From Agromyces protaetiae (lineage in GTDB: Bacteria; Actinomycetota; Actinomycetes; Actinomycetales; Microbacteriaceae): 64,000 nucleotides of DNA. Of this stretch, positions 52,137-60,501 are shown piece by piece. Within the stretch, counting starts at the first letter, position 1, and each line of letters begins with the position of its first letter. The translations under genes and the position numbers were made by a program. Location of the stretch: assembly GCF_030866785.1 (NCBI RefSeq), contig NZ_CP133018.1:3968001-4032000 (forward strand), written 5' to 3'. The notes beneath the pieces were generated by a model. The model saw nothing but the letters and a program-made list of their open reading frames with translations. It did no database searches and was not told where the DNA came from.

Positions 52137-53548
52137 CCGGACAGGGCCTGTTCATCGGCGGACGCTGGGAACAGACGGATGCCTCGCGCCCGACGTTCGA
52201 CCGCTGGACCGGCGAGCCGACCGGCCACGTCGCCGTCGCGTCCGCGGCCGACGCCGTCCGCGCCGTCGACGCGGCGGCGGCCGCGATGCGCACCGCGTTC
52301 CCCGTCGCCGACCGGGCACGCGTGCTCGCCGAGACCGCGCGGCTCGTCGAGACCCGCTCCGAAGCCCTCGCGCAGCTGATCACCGCCGAGGTCGGCAAGC
52401 CCATCACCGCGTCTCGCGCGGAGGTCGGCCGGGCGGCCGAGACGCTTCGCACCTGCGCGGAGGAGGCGCGCCGACTGCCGTCGGAGACGGTGCCGCTCGA
52501 CGCGGTGCCGGCCGGCGAGGGGACGTTCGCGTTCACGATCCCGACACCCATGGGCGTGGTCGCCGCGATCACGCCGTTCAACTTCCCGCTCAACCTCCTC
52601 CTGCACAAGGTGGGCCCCGCGATCGCCGCCGGCTGCGCGGTGGTCGTGAAGCCCTCGGACCACGCCCCGCGCACGGCCGGGTTCGTCGCCGACCTCCTGC
52701 ACGAAGCCGGCCTGCCCGCGGGCTGGATCGGCATCGTGACGGGGCCGCCGGCCGAGATCGTCGACGCGCTGCAATCCGACGACCGGGTGGAGGTCGTGAC
52801 CTTCACGGGCTCGTCCGAGGTCGGCTGGCGCCTCAAGGAGTCCGCGCCCAAGAAGCACCACGTGCTCGAGCTCGGCTCGAACACGGCCCTCGTCGTCGCC
52901 GCGGACGCGGATCTGGCGCGAGCGGCACGCGCCGCCACGGATGCCGCACTCGGCAACTCGGGACAGGCCTGTGTCTCCTTGCAGCGCGTCTACGTCGAGC
53001 GACCGGCCGCCGACGCGTTCATCGACGCGCTCGCCGCGGCCGTCGCGGCGTCCCCAGTCGGAGACCCCCGCGATGAGCGGACCGTCGTCGGCCCGCTGAT
53101 CACGGGCACCGCGGTCGACCGGCTCTCCGAGTGGATCGCCGACGCCACCGCCGACGGCGCGAGGCTCGTGACCGGCGGCGGGCGCGACGGCGACGTGCTC
53201 GCCCCGACCGTGCTCGCCGACGTCGCCGCGCAGAGTCCGCTGGTCTGCGAAGAGGCGTTCGGTCCCGTCGTGAGCGTGGTGCCCGTCGACGACCTCGCCG
53301 CGGCGCTCGACGCGGTCAACGCCTCGCGCTACGCCCTCAACACCGCGATCTACACGTCGGACCTCGCGACCGCGATGTGGTTCGCACGCGAGGCCGAGGC
53401 CGGCTCCGTGCTCGTCAACATGCCGCCCTCGTTCCGCGCCGACCACATGCCGTACGGCGGGGTCAAGGACTCGGGCCAGGGCCGCGAGGGCGTCAAGTAC
53501 GCGATCGACGCGCTCGTCCGCCAGCGCCTCGTCGTCCTCCACCCCTGA
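52133..53548 (+). CDS. NAD(P)-dependent aldehyde dehydrogenase
   Basis: The product is 471 aa. The catalytic Asn is in TPFNFPLNLLLHKVGPA, the Glu in LELGSNTALVV and the Cys in GNSGQACVSLQRVYV. The nucleotide loop is FTGSSEVGWRLKE. The subgroup resembles lactaldehyde/glyceraldehyde and succinate-semialdehyde-type dehydrogenases; SLA dehydrogenases of sulfo-ED pathways belong to the same superfamily. It most likely oxidises the aldehyde released by the aldolase to an acid. It overlaps the previous gene by 4 nt and is last in the plus-strand operon. Confidence 0.9.
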   Translation: MTGQGLFIGGRWEQTDASRPTFDRWTGEPTGHVAVASAADAVRAVDAAAAAMRTAFPVADRARVLAETARLVETRSEALAQLITAEVGKPITASRAEVGRAAETLRTCAEEARRLPSETVPLDAVPAGEGTFAFTIPTPMGVVAAITPFNFPLNLLLHKVGPAIAAGCAVVVKPSDHAPRTAGFVADLLHEAGLPAGWIGIVTGPPAEIVDALQSDDRVEVVTFTGSSEVGWRLKESAPKKHHVLELGSNTALVVAADADLARAARAATDAALGNSGQACVSLQRVYVERPAADAFIDALAAAVAASPVGDPRDERTVVGPLITGTAVDRLSEWIADATADGARLVTGGGRDGDVLAPTVLADVAAQSPLVCEEAFGPVVSVVPVDDLAAALDAVNASRYALNTAIYTSDLATAMWFAREAEAGSVLVNMPPSFRADHMPYGGVKDSGQGREGVKYAIDALVRQRLVVLHP

Positions 53549-53617
53549 CCCCCCTCTCCCCCCTCCCTCTCTCTCCCCCCTCCCCCCTCCCCCCTCCCCC
53601 CCGGGTCCCCCCAGGGG
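53549..53617 (+). other. C/T-only tract after the aldehyde dehydrogenase gene
   Basis: From the stop codon to about 53600 nearly every base is C or T (runs of CCCCCCTC), then CCGGGTCCCCCCAGGGG. The nascent RNA would be C-rich and G-poor, the composition of Rho-loading sites. The mirror tract at 53697-53762 is G/T-rich on this strand, so the convergent SDR transcript is also C-rich. Confidence 0.7.
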
Positions 53618-53694
53618 TCGCCGAGTGATGACGAAACGCCTCGAGTGATGACGAAACGCCCCGCGCGACGGGGCGTTTCGTCATCACTCGGCGA
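53618..53694. terminator. Bidirectional hairpin with duplicated left arm
   Basis: The right arm (53669-53694) can pair with either of two tandem left arms. Positions 53642-53663 give a perfect 22-bp stem with a 5-nt loop; positions 53618-53640 give a 23-bp stem with a larger loop. The two left arms share the 19 bases CGAGTGATGACGAAACGCC with a 20-bp period. It sits between convergent genes and should act in both directions. There is no T-tract. Confidence 0.85.
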
Positions 53695-53762
53695 TGCGGG
53701 TGGGTGGGGTTGGGGTGGGTGGGTCGGGGGGGGTCGGGTTGGGGGGTGGGCAGGGCCGGGGG

Positions 53763-54572
53763 TCAGAGGATGGTGGCCGGGTCGCCGCTCGCCTCGTACT
53801 CGTACGCGACGGACGGGACCTGGGTGGCGAACTTGCCGCCGCTGACGTCGATGAGCTGACCCGTGATGTAGCCGGCCTGCTCCGAGGCGAGGAAGCACAC
53901 GAGATTCCCGATGTCCTCCGTCGATCCCCACCGGCGCAGGGTGAGCGTCGAGAGCAGCCGATCCTGATCGGCCTGCGATCGCTCGGTGAAGCCGTTGAGG
54001 CTCGTCGGCACCATGCCGGGGGCGTAGGAGTTCACCGTGATCCCCCACGGCCCGAGCTCGCCGGCGAGCGCGCGCCCGAAGTGCGCGACGGCCGCCTTGG
54101 ATGCCCCGTAGGCGGCGTGCGCGACGCTCGGGATGATGGCCGCGAACGAGGCCGCGTTGATGATCCGGCCCGACCGCTGCGCCTTCATCACCGGGATGAC
54201 CGCCTGCGAGGCGAGGAACACGCCCGTGACGTTGACGTCGAGGCAGCGGCGCCACGCGGCCTCGTCGAGCAGGTCGGTCGGGGCCGTCGCACCGACGCCG
54301 GCGTTGTTGACGAGCACGTCCACGCGCCCGAACGCCTCGACGGTCTCGGCGACGACCCGTTCCATGTCCTCCTTCGAGGTGACGTCGGCCTGCAGGCGGA
54401 GCGATGCCGGCGCGCCCTCGAGGTCGGCGGCGAGCGCGTCGAGCGTCGTGGGATTGCGGTCCACGGCGACGACATGGGCGCCCTCGTGCGCCAGGCGCAG
54501 CACGAGATCGCGCCCGATGCCCTGGGCGCCGCCGGTGACGATGACGACGCGGTCGGTGAGATCGATGAGCAT
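53763..54572 (-). CDS. Short-chain dehydrogenase/reductase of the sugar island
   Basis: The product is 269 aa, a classical SDR: TGGAQGIG cofactor loop, VDRN after strand 2 (favouring NAD), NNAGVG, the catalytic Ser in NAASFAAIIPS and YGASKAAVAHFGRAL. The C-terminus is extended by about 15 residues. With the SMP-30 lactonase nearby it could oxidise the anomeric carbon of a sugar to a lactone, as in sulfo-ED or oxidative sugar pathways. It lies 25 nt after the GH2 gene and is last in that operon. Confidence 0.9.
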   Translation of the reverse strand: MLIDLTDRVVIVTGGAQGIGRDLVLRLAHEGAHVVAVDRNPTTLDALAADLEGAPASLRLQADVTSKEDMERVVAETVEAFGRVDVLVNNAGVGATAPTDLLDEAAWRRCLDVNVTGVFLASQAVIPVMKAQRSGRIINAASFAAIIPSVAHAAYGASKAAVAHFGRALAGELGPWGITVNSYAPGMVPTSLNGFTERSQADQDRLLSTLTLRRWGSTEDIGNLVCFLASEQAGYITGQLIDVSGGKFATQVPSVAYEYEASGDPATIL

Positions 54573-54597
54573 GGTTCTCCTCGGGGTCGGTGCCCGC

Positions 54598-56949
54598 TCA
54601 GCGGGCGGGCAGGATGTCGATGATCGCGGTCTCGGCGCCGAAGCCGTCGGCGGTGGCGGTGAGGATCGCCCGCCCGGTCGCGCCGGGGGTCGAGCGCACC
54701 CAGACGGCCGCGACGGCTCCGGTCTCGGCGAGGTCGATACGCGGGTCGCCGACGAGCTCCGCCGGGCCCTCGAGGCGCAGCTCGACGATCGCGTTGGTCC
54801 GGCCCCGCGCGACGCCGTGCCGGTCCTGCACCGCGACGACGACGCGTGTCGCGTCGTTGCCCTCGACGATGGCCTCGTCGTCGGGCGTGAGCGCGAGCGT
54901 GTCGGCGGCGCGTGTCCCGCTCACCCGGTGCGTCAGAACGAGCTCGCCGCCGAGGTATCCGTCGATCTCGAGGTCCGGCACGTCCTCCTCCCCGAGCCGC
55001 AGGTCGACGAAGGTCGGCGCGTGCTCGAGGTGCGGGAACCGCTCGCGGTCCGGCTCGGCCGAGGCGACGGTGCGGCCACCCAGCCGAACCTCCAGCCGGT
55101 CGAGATTCGAGCAGATCATCGCGCGCTCGCCCGGGCCCCAGAGGCGGCCCTCCGGACGGCCGCCGAACGCGTTCGCCTGGCCGAACTCCGGCGGATCCCA
55201 GGTGAACGCGGGCGCGATGACCGGGCGCACCCGCGGGTCGATCTGCGACCGGTAGATCGCCGCGCCGGGCTTGAGCACCCGGAAGACGTCGCCGAGGCCC
55301 GAGGTCTTGATGCCGCGATGATGGTTGCCCATGTTGGCCTCGTAGTCGAACCCGACCCAGGCGAGCAGCCCGCTGAACCGCTCGTCGCCACGGGCGTGAT
55401 CGTGCCCCACGGCGTAGTCGAGGGCCTGGTGCTGCTGTACGAGTGCGCCGTCGTTGCGGAGGTAGAAGGTCGTCGGGCTGCTCCGCGTCGAGATCGCCTC
55501 GCTCACGAGGTAGGGCTTGCCGGGCACCGGATCGAGCAACACCGGGATCCGCTCCCCGGTCTCGTCGACCCTCGTCGTGTAGTCGTCGTAGGAGAACACG
55601 TCGTGCTGGAAGACCTGCCGGCGCGCGTAGTCGCCGAACATGGTGCCGCTCGTGGCGCGCGACGGGTCGAGCTCCTTCACGAGCGCCTCGGTGCGTGCGT
55701 AGAACTCGGGGCGATCGGCGGTCTCGTTGAGCCGAGCGCCCCACACCACGATCGAGGGCCGGTGCCGGTCGCGGGCGATCATCGCCGTGATGTCGTCGAC
55801 TGCGGCGTCCTGCCACGTGTCGTCTCCGACGTATTGCCACCCGGGCGACTCCTCCCAGACGACGAGCCCGAGCTCGTCGCAGGCGTCGAGGAACGACGCG
55901 GTCTGCGGGTAGTGCGAGCACCTGACCATCTGACAGTTCAGCTCGTTCTTGATGATCTCGGCGTCGCGGCGGTGCACGCGGTCGGGCATCGCGAATCCGC
56001 CGAACGGGAAGTACCCGTGCCGGTTCACGCCCATGAGGTACCGCCTGGTGCCGTTGAGGAAGAACCCGTCCGTCTCGAAGCGGGCCTCGCGGTAGCCGGT
56101 CCGGCGCGACAGCGTGTGCACGGTGCTGCCGTCGACCCGCAGCTCCGCGACGACGCGGTACAGCCGCGGCGCGTCGAGGTCCCAGAGCTCGATCGCGTCG
56201 AGCCCCGTGATCGTCAGCGCGACCTCGGCGGCCGCCGGCGCGCTCGCGCGGGCGATCTCGCGGCCGTCGAGCTCGAGCACGCGCACCACGACCTCGGCAC
56301 GGTCGTCGAGCGGACCGCCGGCGTCGATCGTGACCACGGCCTCGGTCCGACGGCGCCCGGGATCGAGGACGTCGCCATGCGTGAGCGCGAGCTCGGCGAC
56401 GAAGGCGGACGGCGTGCGCAGGATCGAGACGGACCGGTGGATGCCTCCCGGCTGGAGATAGTCGATCGATGAGCTGAGCGCGGGCGCCGGCAGGTTGGGT
56501 GGCACGTTGACGTTGAAGCGCGCGTCGAGCGCGACCGCGAGCACCGAGGCGCGGCCCGCACGGACCGCGTCGGTGATCTCGAACCGGAAGGGCAGATACC
56601 CGCCGCGGTGCTCGCCGAGCGGAACCCCGTCGAGTGAGACGGTCGCGTTCGTCATGGCGCCGTCGAACTCCACGAACACCCGCTCACCCTCGCGAGCTTC
56701 GAGCTCGAGCGGCCTGCGGTAGGCCCACACCTTCTCCCAGGCGGCGGGGTCCCACGAGCGCCACGACAGGTCGCAGACGACATGCGGAAGCGTGACGGAC
56801 GCCCAGCCCGAGACATCCCGTCGCGGATCGGCGAACGCCTCGACCACCTCGGGGAAGAGCCCGTCCTCGGGACCGGGCAACGGGATCTCACCACCGAACA
56901 GCCACCCGTCGTCGATCACCTGGCGGATCGTCTCCGTCATCGTCGTCAT
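54598..56949 (-). CDS. Glycoside hydrolase family 2 enzyme (beta-glucuronidase/beta-galactosidase type)
   Basis: The product is 783 aa with no signal peptide, so it acts in the cytosol. The N-terminal sugar-binding jelly roll (about 10-185) is followed by an Ig-like sandwich and a TIM barrel beginning near GVNRHGYFPFGG (about 310). The predicted acid/base Glu is in WGARLNET (about 410) and the nucleophile Glu in LVSEAIS (about 483). A C-terminal beta domain ends the protein. The WGxRLNE variant of the usual SLGNE motif marks a divergent GH2 clade, so activity (beta-glucuronidase, beta-galactosidase or other) cannot be fixed. It overlaps the isomerase gene by 4 nt. Confidence 0.87.
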   Translation of the reverse strand: MTTMTETIRQVIDDGWLFGGEIPLPGPEDGLFPEVVEAFADPRRDVSGWASVTLPHVVCDLSWRSWDPAAWEKVWAYRRPLELEAREGERVFVEFDGAMTNATVSLDGVPLGEHRGGYLPFRFEITDAVRAGRASVLAVALDARFNVNVPPNLPAPALSSSIDYLQPGGIHRSVSILRTPSAFVAELALTHGDVLDPGRRRTEAVVTIDAGGPLDDRAEVVVRVLELDGREIARASAPAAAEVALTITGLDAIELWDLDAPRLYRVVAELRVDGSTVHTLSRRTGYREARFETDGFFLNGTRRYLMGVNRHGYFPFGGFAMPDRVHRRDAEIIKNELNCQMVRCSHYPQTASFLDACDELGLVVWEESPGWQYVGDDTWQDAAVDDITAMIARDRHRPSIVVWGARLNETADRPEFYARTEALVKELDPSRATSGTMFGDYARRQVFQHDVFSYDDYTTRVDETGERIPVLLDPVPGKPYLVSEAISTRSSPTTFYLRNDGALVQQHQALDYAVGHDHARGDERFSGLLAWVGFDYEANMGNHHRGIKTSGLGDVFRVLKPGAAIYRSQIDPRVRPVIAPAFTWDPPEFGQANAFGGRPEGRLWGPGERAMICSNLDRLEVRLGGRTVASAEPDRERFPHLEHAPTFVDLRLGEEDVPDLEIDGYLGGELVLTHRVSGTRAADTLALTPDDEAIVEGNDATRVVVAVQDRHGVARGRTNAIVELRLEGPAELVGDPRIDLAETGAVAAVWVRSTPGATGRAILTATADGFGAETAIIDILPAR

Positions 56950-57887
56950 GCCTCCTCCGTCGCGCGGCGCCGTGCCGCGACATCCACATCCTTGGAACCG
57001 CCGAACCACTCGTCGCGGGCCGCGCGCAGGAACGCCGCCGACTCCGCCATCTCACCCAGGCCGTTCACGCCGTCCTCGATGCTGATCCAGCCGTCATACC
57101 CCGCGCCCCGCAGGGTCTCGAAAATGCGCGGGTAGTCGTTGAGTCCGCGGCCGATCACGCCGTGCCGCAAGTCCGGCGAGTAGCCGATCGTGCCGTCGGC
57201 GAGGCGCAGCGCGTCGAGGCTCGCGCCGTCGGCGAGGTACCGGTCCGACGCCTGCATGGTGAACACCCGGTCGACCACCTCGGCGAGGAAGGCGGCGGAG
57301 TCCTCGCCCGCGACCAGCGCGTTCGAGGGATCGAACTGCACGCCGAACCACTCGCGATCCTCGATCCGGCTGAGCAGCTCGAGGAAGACCGGCTTGCGTT
57401 GGGCGAACTCGGGGTACTGCCACGTCGACGCCTTGTAGTGGTTCTCGAGACAGAGCGCGACGCCGAGCTCTCGGGCGAGCGGCAGCAGCTCCTCGATCGC
57501 CTCGGTGGCCCAGTCGAGTCCCTGCTCGACGGCGACCTGCGGGTGGGCCTGCCCCGACAGCACCCGGCAGGTCGGTGCGTCGCCACCGAGCGCCGCGGCG
57601 AGCCGGATCGCATCGGCCTGGTGGTCGCGTTCCCGCGCCCGCTGTGCGGCGTCGGGGTGCGTGAAGTCGGGTGAGGCGCAGAGCATGGGCATCTCGAACC
57701 CGGCGTCGGCGAGCGCCTCGCCGACGGCGTCGATCTCGGCCCGCCCACCCTCGTGGAAGAAGCCCGGGTGCAGCTCGAGACCGTCGACACCGAGCGTGCG
57801 GGCGAGCTCGATCCACTCGAAGATCGTCATCGAACGGTCCACGATGAGTTCGTGCAGGAAGGCCTTGGGGAAGGCGGCTATGCGCAT
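56946..57887 (-). CDS. Xylose-isomerase-like TIM-barrel sugar isomerase/epimerase
   Basis: The product is 313 aa. The AP_endonuc_2/xylose-isomerase-like barrel is seen in LGVDGLELHPGFF, LALCLENHYK-type strand end (VALCLENHYK), WFGVQFDPSNAL and WISIEDG, giving the metal ligands Glu-Asp-His-Glu. Members isomerise or epimerise sugars, keto-sugars or inositol derivatives; some act as 3-keto-glycoside hydratases or lyases. It is first in the transcript that also encodes GH2 and the SDR. The ATG at 57887 begins MRIAAFPKAFLHEL; the longer frame upstream runs into the divergent promoter. Confidence 0.85.
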   Translation of the reverse strand: MRIAAFPKAFLHELIVDRSMTIFEWIELARTLGVDGLELHPGFFHEGGRAEIDAVGEALADAGFEMPMLCASPDFTHPDAAQRARERDHQADAIRLAAALGGDAPTCRVLSGQAHPQVAVEQGLDWATEAIEELLPLARELGVALCLENHYKASTWQYPEFAQRKPVFLELLSRIEDREWFGVQFDPSNALVAGEDSAAFLAEVVDRVFTMQASDRYLADGASLDALRLADGTIGYSPDLRHGVIGRGLNDYPRIFETLRGAGYDGWISIEDGVNGLGEMAESAAFLRAARDEWFGGSKDVDVAARRRATEEA

Positions 57888-57915
57888 GGGTCCGATCCTC
57901 GTCGTCCGGTTTGTT

Positions 57916-57932
57916 ATATATTGAACATATAT
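57916..57932. promoter_or_regulatory. AT-rich palindrome in the divergent isomerase/lactonase promoter
   Basis: ATATAT-TGAAC-ATATAT is a 17-bp inverted repeat and the most AT-rich spot in the window (57909-57935). It lies 29 bp before each start, 57887 on one side and 57961 on the other. The form resembles GntR-family sites. No matching regulator gene is adjacent. Confidence 0.6.
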
Positions 57933-57960
57933 TTGCGAAAAAGCACAACTTGGAGGTTCG

Positions 57961-58821
57961 ATGATCGCCGAGCAGCTCACGGATCCCGTGGTCTACCACG
58001 GCGAAGGCGCGCATTGGCACGAGCCCTGGGGCGGGGTGCGCTGGGTCGACATGCTCGCGGGCGATGTGCTGTTCCGCAGCGATGCCACCGGCGAGATCCG
58101 CCGCACGCCGACCGGCTCGCGCGTGGCGGCGATGGTGCGCCCACGCACGGGCGGCGGTCTCGTCGTGGCCACCGAACGCGGCTTCCTGCTCTGGGACGCC
58201 GCGGAGCGCGAGGAGTGGCGATCGGCCGACCTCATCCCGGCCGACGCCCGCTTCAACGAGGGCGCGATCGATCCGCTGGGCCGGGTGCTGTGCGGCACCA
58301 TCCACGACTCCCGTGAGCCGGGCAGTGCCGATGTGTGGCGCCTCGGCGTGGACCGCGGGGCGACGCGGATCCTCGACGGCGTGACGATCTCGAACGGCCT
58401 CGGCTTCGCAGCCGACGGATCGCGCGCGTTCTACGTCGACTCACGGACGAGGCGCGTGGACGTGTTCGACGTGGACGCCGACGGCGAGCTCGTCGCCCGC
58501 CGGCCCTTCGTCGTGGTGCCCGACGAGGTCGTGGGCAATCCCGACGGGCTCTGCGTCGACGCCGAAGGCGGGGTCTGGGTCGCGTTCTACAACGGGGGCG
58601 CGGCGCGGCACTACGACCGCGACGGCAGGCTGGACGCGGTGGTCGAGGTCCCGGGCGTCTCCCGCGTGACCTCGTGCGCGCTCGGCGGCTCGAGCGGCAC
58701 CACGCTCTACCTCACGACCTCTCGCGAGGGACTCGACGACGAAGCCGAGCCCTCGGCGGGTGCGCTCTTCGTCGCGACGGCGGATGCGCCCGCCGTCCCG
58801 GTGCGAGAAGCCGCCCTCTGA
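57961..58821 (+). CDS. SMP-30/gluconolactonase family lactonase
   Basis: The product is 286 aa, a six-bladed propeller. The first metal Glu is in YHGEGAHWH, and RFNEGAIDPLGRVLCGTI, TISNGLGFAADG and NPDGLCVDAEGGVWVAFYNGG supply the Asn/Asp ligands typical of SMP-30. It hydrolyses sugar-acid lactones with a divalent metal. Opposite the isomerase/GH2/SDR operon, it would open the lactone formed by the SDR. The ATG follows GGAGG at 5 nt. Confidence 0.92.
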   Translation: MIAEQLTDPVVYHGEGAHWHEPWGGVRWVDMLAGDVLFRSDATGEIRRTPTGSRVAAMVRPRTGGGLVVATERGFLLWDAAEREEWRSADLIPADARFNEGAIDPLGRVLCGTIHDSREPGSADVWRLGVDRGATRILDGVTISNGLGFAADGSRAFYVDSRTRRVDVFDVDADGELVARRPFVVVPDEVVGNPDGLCVDAEGGVWVAFYNGGAARHYDRDGRLDAVVEVPGVSRVTSCALGGSSGTTLYLTTSREGLDDEAEPSAGALFVATADAPAVPVREAAL

Positions 58822-58893
58822 CGATCACGCCCACGGCCTGCTGACGCACGCGCGGGCGTCGGATCATCCGATGAGATCGTCGGCCACCCACGC

Positions 58894-59694
58894 TCAGTGC
58901 GGCGCGTGGTACTCGGCCTCCCCGCGTCGCCAGTAGCCCTTCACGATCACGCGCTCGGCGTCGAGAGCCCATCGGTCGAGGACCAGCGCGCGGCCGGGTT
59001 TGACGATCGAGTGCTCGGCCGCGATGAACGCGAACACGTCGCCCGCGTCGGCGGCCGGCGCAGGGCGGTCGGCAGCGCCGAGCGCGTCCAGCGCGGCGGC
59101 GAGGGCGGACCCTTCGGATGCCTCGCCGCGATGCACCCAGCGCAGCTCGGTGCCGGCCGGGGCCTCGATGGGCGGCCGGTGGTCCGCATCCGGCACCTCG
59201 ACGAGTACGAGGCCGCGCCCGTCCGGCGCGACCCGCGAGAGTTGCTCCAGGAAGCGGCGGATCGCGGGCAGCGCGGTCTCGTCGCCGGCCAGGAACCATC
59301 CGGCGGGCGAGCCGTCGACCACCATGGACCCGCGCGGTCCGCCGACGCCGACGAGGCTGCCGACCGCCGCCTCGGCCGCCCAACGCCCGGCCACACCGTG
59401 GCCGTGCACGACGAACTCGAGGTCGAGCGAGCCGCCCGAGGCATCCCACGCGAGCGGCGTGTACTCACGACTCGGGAACTCGCGCAGCGCGTCGGTGTCG
59501 ACCAGGTCCGGCACCGACGCGCCGTCGGGGAAGAACACCCGGAGGTGATCGTCGCTGCCCGGCGAGTCGAACCCGCGCAGCGCGTCTCCTTCGAGGCGGA
59601 CGCGGACGTAGTGCGGCGCGAGCCAGGTGCGTGCCGTGAGCCGCACCGGGCGGAAGACCAGCTCGTTGGGCCGGCGGGTCAGGGTGAACGGCAT
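58894..59694 (-). CDS. Siderophore-interacting protein (FAD-binding ferric reductase)
   Basis: The product is 266 aa. The flavin motif RxYT is in SREYTPLAW, followed by GVAGRWAAEAAVGSLVGVGGPRGSM and the AGDETALPAIRRFLE nucleotide block; the C-terminal KGYWRRGEAEYHAPH is typical of the ViuB/SIP family. It reduces ferric siderophore in the cytosol to release iron. It lies 45 nt after the siderophore ATPase gene and is last in the iron operon. Confidence 0.93.
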   Translation of the reverse strand: MPFTLTRRPNELVFRPVRLTARTWLAPHYVRVRLEGDALRGFDSPGSDDHLRVFFPDGASVPDLVDTDALREFPSREYTPLAWDASGGSLDLEFVVHGHGVAGRWAAEAAVGSLVGVGGPRGSMVVDGSPAGWFLAGDETALPAIRRFLEQLSRVAPDGRGLVLVEVPDADHRPPIEAPAGTELRWVHRGEASEGSALAAALDALGAADRPAPAADAGDVFAFIAAEHSIVKPGRALVLDRWALDAERVIVKGYWRRGEAEYHAPH

Positions 59695-59739
59695 GGGGGC
59701 TCCTTCGCTGAGGGGTTGGGGGGTGGGGCATCCGCGCGC

Positions 59740-60501
59740 TCAGACGCGGTAGTACACGGCGAGGCGACGACCGCGGTGCTCGAGCACCTCGACGGGCGTC
59801 TCGAACACCTCGCTCAGCACCTCGGGTCGCATGATCTCGTCCGGCGTGCCGGCTGCGGCGATCCGGCCGCCCGACAGCGCGACGATGCGGTCGGCGTACG
59901 CCGCGGCGAAGTTGAGGTCGTGCACGACGAGCACGATGGTCCGCTCGAGCGCGTCGGCGGCGTCGCGCAGCCGCTGCATCATGGCCGCCGCGTGCCGCAT
60001 GTCGAGGCTCGCGAGCGGCTCGTCGAGCAGCACGTAGTCCGTGTCCTGCGCGAGCACCATCGCGACGAACGCGCGCTGGCGCTGCCCGCCGGAGAGCTCG
60101 TCGAGGAACCGGTCCTCGAGACCGCCGAGGTCGAGGAAGCCGATCGCGCGCTCGATCGCCGCGTGGTCCTCGGCCGTGAGCCGGCCGCGCGAGTGCGGGA
60201 AGCGCCCGAAGCCGACGAGCTGGCGCACCGTGAGCCGGGCCACGAAATGGTTCTCCTGTTTGAGGATCGAGACCACCTTCGCGAGCTCCCGGGGCCGGGC
60301 GGTGACCACGTCGAAGTCGCCGACCCGCACGGTGCCGCTGTCGGCGTCGAGCAGCCGGCCGATGATGGTGAGCATGGTCGACTTGCCCGCGCCGTTCGGA
60401 CCGACGAGCGCGGTGATGCCGCCGCGTGCGATCTCGAGGTCGATCGGGCCGAGGGCGTGCGCTCCGCCGTACCGTTTGGCGACGCGTTCGAGGGTGATCA
60501 T
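59740..60501 (-). CDS. Ferric siderophore ABC transporter ATPase (FepC-type)
   Basis: The product is 253 aa. Walker A is GPNGAGKST, the Q-loop is in ILKQENHFVARLTV, the signature LSGGQRQRAFVAMVL, Walker B VLLDEPLASLD and the switch VVHDLNFAAAYAD. The last is a FepC/FecE hallmark. It powers the two FecCD-type permeases. It overlaps the upstream permease gene by 4 nt. Confidence 0.94.
   Translation of the reverse strand: MITLERVAKRYGGAHALGPIDLEIARGGITALVGPNGAGKSTMLTIIGRLLDADSGTVRVGDFDVVTARPRELAKVVSILKQENHFVARLTVRQLVGFGRFPHSRGRLTAEDHAAIERAIGFLDLGGLEDRFLDELSGGQRQRAFVAMVLAQDTDYVLLDEPLASLDMRHAAAMMQRLRDAADALERTIVLVVHDLNFAAAYADRIVALSGGRIAAAGTPDEIMRPEVLSEVFETPVEVLEHRGRRLAVYYRV

Noticed and set aside
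53493..53687. Short open frame across the hairpin (start MMTKRP)
   Set aside because: It is made of the palindrome arms and the C-rich tract and has no ribosome site or family match.
54133..56472. A 779-codon plus-strand frame
   Set aside because: It is the antisense shadow of the GH2 and SDR genes, with no recognisable domain.
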